NCBI RefSeq assembly: GCF_902459505.1
Contig: NC_047095.1
Coordinates: 117,057,380-117,121,379 of the forward strand
DNA from: Geotrypetes seraphini
Taxonomy: Eukaryota; Chordata; Amphibia; Gymnophiona; Dermophiidae
Length of the DNA: 64,000 bases
Reading direction: 5' to 3'
Positions 62,155 to 64,000 of this stretch are shown piece by piece. Below the pieces are notes generated by a model. It was not told the origin of the DNA, ran no database searches, and worked only from the letters and a program-made list of their open reading frames with translations. Position 1 is the first letter of the stretch, and the number at the start of each line of letters is the position of its first letter. A program made the position numbers and the translations under genes.

Positions 62155-62521
62155 GAGCGAGAACCAGAAGGCCTTGAGCATGCGCAGATGCTCAAGAGGC
62201 AGGAACTTCTTTCACTGGCACCGGCACGTCCTGTGGGCTGCGTGCCGGTGCCAGATGGGGGGTAAGGCTGAATGCTGTTCGGTCGAGGTGGGGGCGGTTT
62301 TCGCTGGGGAGGCCGGTTTGGGCGGGGGGGGGGGAGCAATGCCGGTTCTTGGTGGGGGGATGGAGCAGCGCTGCTGGCCTCGGGGAGTGGGGGTTGGTGG
62401 GAACGTATCAAGCGAGTTTTCCTTACTTCCTATGGAGAAACTCGCTTTTTATATACGAATAATTTGATTTACGAGCATGCTTCTGGAATGAATTATGCTC
62501 ATAAACCAAGGTTCAACTGTA
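62155..62521. mobile_element. mariner/pogo-like element, reverse copy
   Basis: It ends AAACCAAGGTTCAACTGTA, the inverted form of the left end at 41350, and shares TTGAGCATGCGCAGATGCTC, GTCCTGTGGG and AACTCGCTTT segments with that copy. The left end is missing. Confidence 0.65.
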
Positions 62522-62758
62522 CATAATTTTAAAACAAAAACATGATGAAATAAACATACAAACAATCCTCAGAAATCATGACTACAAAATAATACCATAG
62601 CTTGCCTAGCCCGACAATTTCGTATCTGACCCACTGGAGAGTTCCATAACTTAACTCCTGCACAACAAAGAGTCATTTTACAAGTCTCGACAAGCCTTGA
62701 ATTCACAATCGTCTTCAGTAAAGCTAGATTCTCAGAGCGCAATGATCTTTTTGGTGTA

Positions 62759-64000
62759 TAACATTACATTACATTACATTAGTGACTCTTATTCCGCCAT
62801 TACCTTGCGGTTCAAGGCGGATTACATAAGAGGTTATCTGGACAATTCCAGAAGAGTTACAGAGTTGAACGGGTTACTTCGGGGGACTGAAGTGCTTCCT
62901 TGTTTTGATGGATTTCTTGAATAGCTGGGTTTTTATTTCTTTTCTGAAAGTTTTGTAGTCTGGTGTGGTCAGTAGTCTGGATAGTTAGTGGTCTAGTTTC
63001 GCTGCCTGCATGGCCAGTAGGCTATCGTACATTTTTTTGCATTTGACGCCTCTGATTGGGGGGTGCTTGAATGGTGTCTGGGTTCTCCTTTGCCTGGTTG
63101 TGGTAGTTCAGATAAGCTGGGCTGTCTCCATTCATGGCTTTAAATAGTAGACAGTAAAATTTGAATAGTATTCTTGCTTGTAGTGGGAGCCTGTGTGAGT
63201 CGAGGTAGGCAGCGGTGATATGGTCGTATTTCTTCAGCGAAAAGATCAGGCTAGGGGCTGTGTTTTGTACTGTTTGTAGTTGTTTTATCATGACTGCAGG
63301 GCAGGGGAGATAGAGGATGTTGCAGTAGTCTAGAACAGTGGTTCCCAACCCTGTCCTGGAGGACCACCAGGCCAGTCGGGTTTTCAGGATAGCCCTAATG
63401 AATATGCATGAGAGAGATCTGCATATAATGGAGGTGCCAGGCATGCAAACCTGTTCCATGCATATTCATTAGGGCTATCCTGAAAACCCGACTGGCCTGG
63501 TGGTCCTCCAGGACAGGGTTGGGAACCACTGGTCTAGAAGTCCTAGGACTAGGGATTGGACCACGAGCTGGAATTGTTTTCTGTTGAAGAATTTTCGGAT
63601 TTGCCTTAAGTTTCACATGACCGCGAATGATTTCTGCATTGTTTTGATGATTTGTGGTTGCATGGTACAGCCTCTGTCTATCATCACTCCCAGAAGTCTT
63701 AGGGTGGGTTGAATGGGGTATGTGATTGAGTTGATTACTAAGTTTGTTATGGTTGGGGTTTTGTTTTTTTCGAGAAGTATAAATTTGGTTTTGCCTGGGT
63801 TCAGTTTTAGTTTGTGTTCTTTCATCCATGTAGTGTTCTATGTAGTGTGTCTGTCATGGAGGGTGTTGGTTGATCAAAAGGAAGGAGGATGGTGATGTCG
63901 TCTGCATAGCTATAAGAAGTTAAGCCTAATTTGTCTAGGCAGATGCCGAGGGATGCAATGTAGAGATTGAAGAGTGTTGAGGATCAAGGCGACCCTTGGG
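62759..64000 (-). mobile_element. L2-like LINE, minus strand, 3' end with ATTAC tail
   Basis: The 3' end is at 62759 with an (ACATT)n repeat (62762-62780) followed by GTAATCCGCCTTGAACCGCA (minus strand). ORF2 pieces in reverse order: DSHRLPLQARILFKF and VQNTAPSLIF near 63100-63280, DYCNILYLPC near 63320, KLKLNPGKTKFILLEKN near 63770, and YADDI-type coding near 63900, then the window ends. It is interrupted by the hAT MITE at 63336-63531 and by scattered lesions. Confidence 0.8.
63336..63531. mobile_element. hAT-type hairpin MITE, 196 bp
   Basis: Inverted ends CAGTGGTTCCCAACCCTGTC and GACAGGGTTGGGAACCACTG, nearly full-length foldback, and a perfect 8-bp duplication GTCTAGAA at 63328-63335 and 63532-63539. 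It is inserted in the LINE ORF2. Confidence 0.9.

Noticed and set aside
1-64000. Search for CRISPR arrays, rRNA genes and functional tRNA genes
   Set aside because: No regularly spaced direct repeats with unique spacers and no rRNA-like sequence were seen. The only tRNA-like sequences are SINE heads. The one tandem array is the 29-bp minisatellite.

Overview
The window is vertebrate nuclear DNA: split genes with GT-AG introns set in a dense layer of nested transposons. Two host genes can be read, both on the minus strand. FLOT1 (flotillin-1) has all 12 coding exons between 15392 and 50747, encoding 429 residues in good register with the mammalian protein. IER3 (immediate early response 3) has two exons at 59559-60431. 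FLOT1 and IER3 are also neighbours in the same relative orientation in the mammalian MHC class I-flanking region, so this is a conserved segment of that region. The next mammalian gene beyond the FLOT1 3' end, TUBB, is not seen here.

The organism is most likely an amphibian, with a caecilian (Gymnophiona) the best guess. The reasons are a young, near full-length DIRS-type tyrosine-recombinase retroelement, many L2/CR1-type LINE fragments, tRNA-derived SINEs with an L2-like tail, many hAT, piggyBac, pogo/mariner and Harbinger-like MITEs, and a FLOT1 gene stretched over about 40 kb, mostly by transposons. This is inference; other DIRS-rich vertebrates such as squamates are not excluded.

Layout. 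1-6.2 kb: repeats (part of a hAT-type element, purine-rich DNA, foldback MITEs, a SINE). 6.2-12.3 kb: a DIRS element sitting inside a TA-flanked pogo-like MITE. 13.1-13.5 kb: a hAT element. 14.0-15.4 kb: the FLOT1 3' UTR and last exon. 16.4-17.7 kb: a hAT element that contains a 3' fragment of the same DIRS family. 18.7-50.8 kb: FLOT1 coding exons separated by introns full of LINE, SINE and MITE copies, including two internally deleted members of a second DIRS-like family. 50.8-55 kb: FLOT1 5' region with candidate non-coding first exons and purine-rich DNA. 55.5-57.4 kb: foldback MITEs and a SINE. 58.5-60.6 kb: IER3 with TATA and CCAAT boxes and an AU-rich 3' flank. 61.8-64 kb: nested hAT and mariner-like MITEs, then a minus-strand LINE carrying its own hAT MITE.

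The two host genes do not form one pathway. Flotillin-1 is a membrane-microdomain scaffold. IER3 is a stress- and growth-factor-induced survival regulator. They are linked by conserved neighbourhood. No clearly new protein-coding system was found. The most unusual content is the nesting of two DIRS-type families, whose internal complementary regions can be read directly, one lying about 50 bp from a FLOT1 splice acceptor, and a 29-bp minisatellite with a 58-bp higher-order period.
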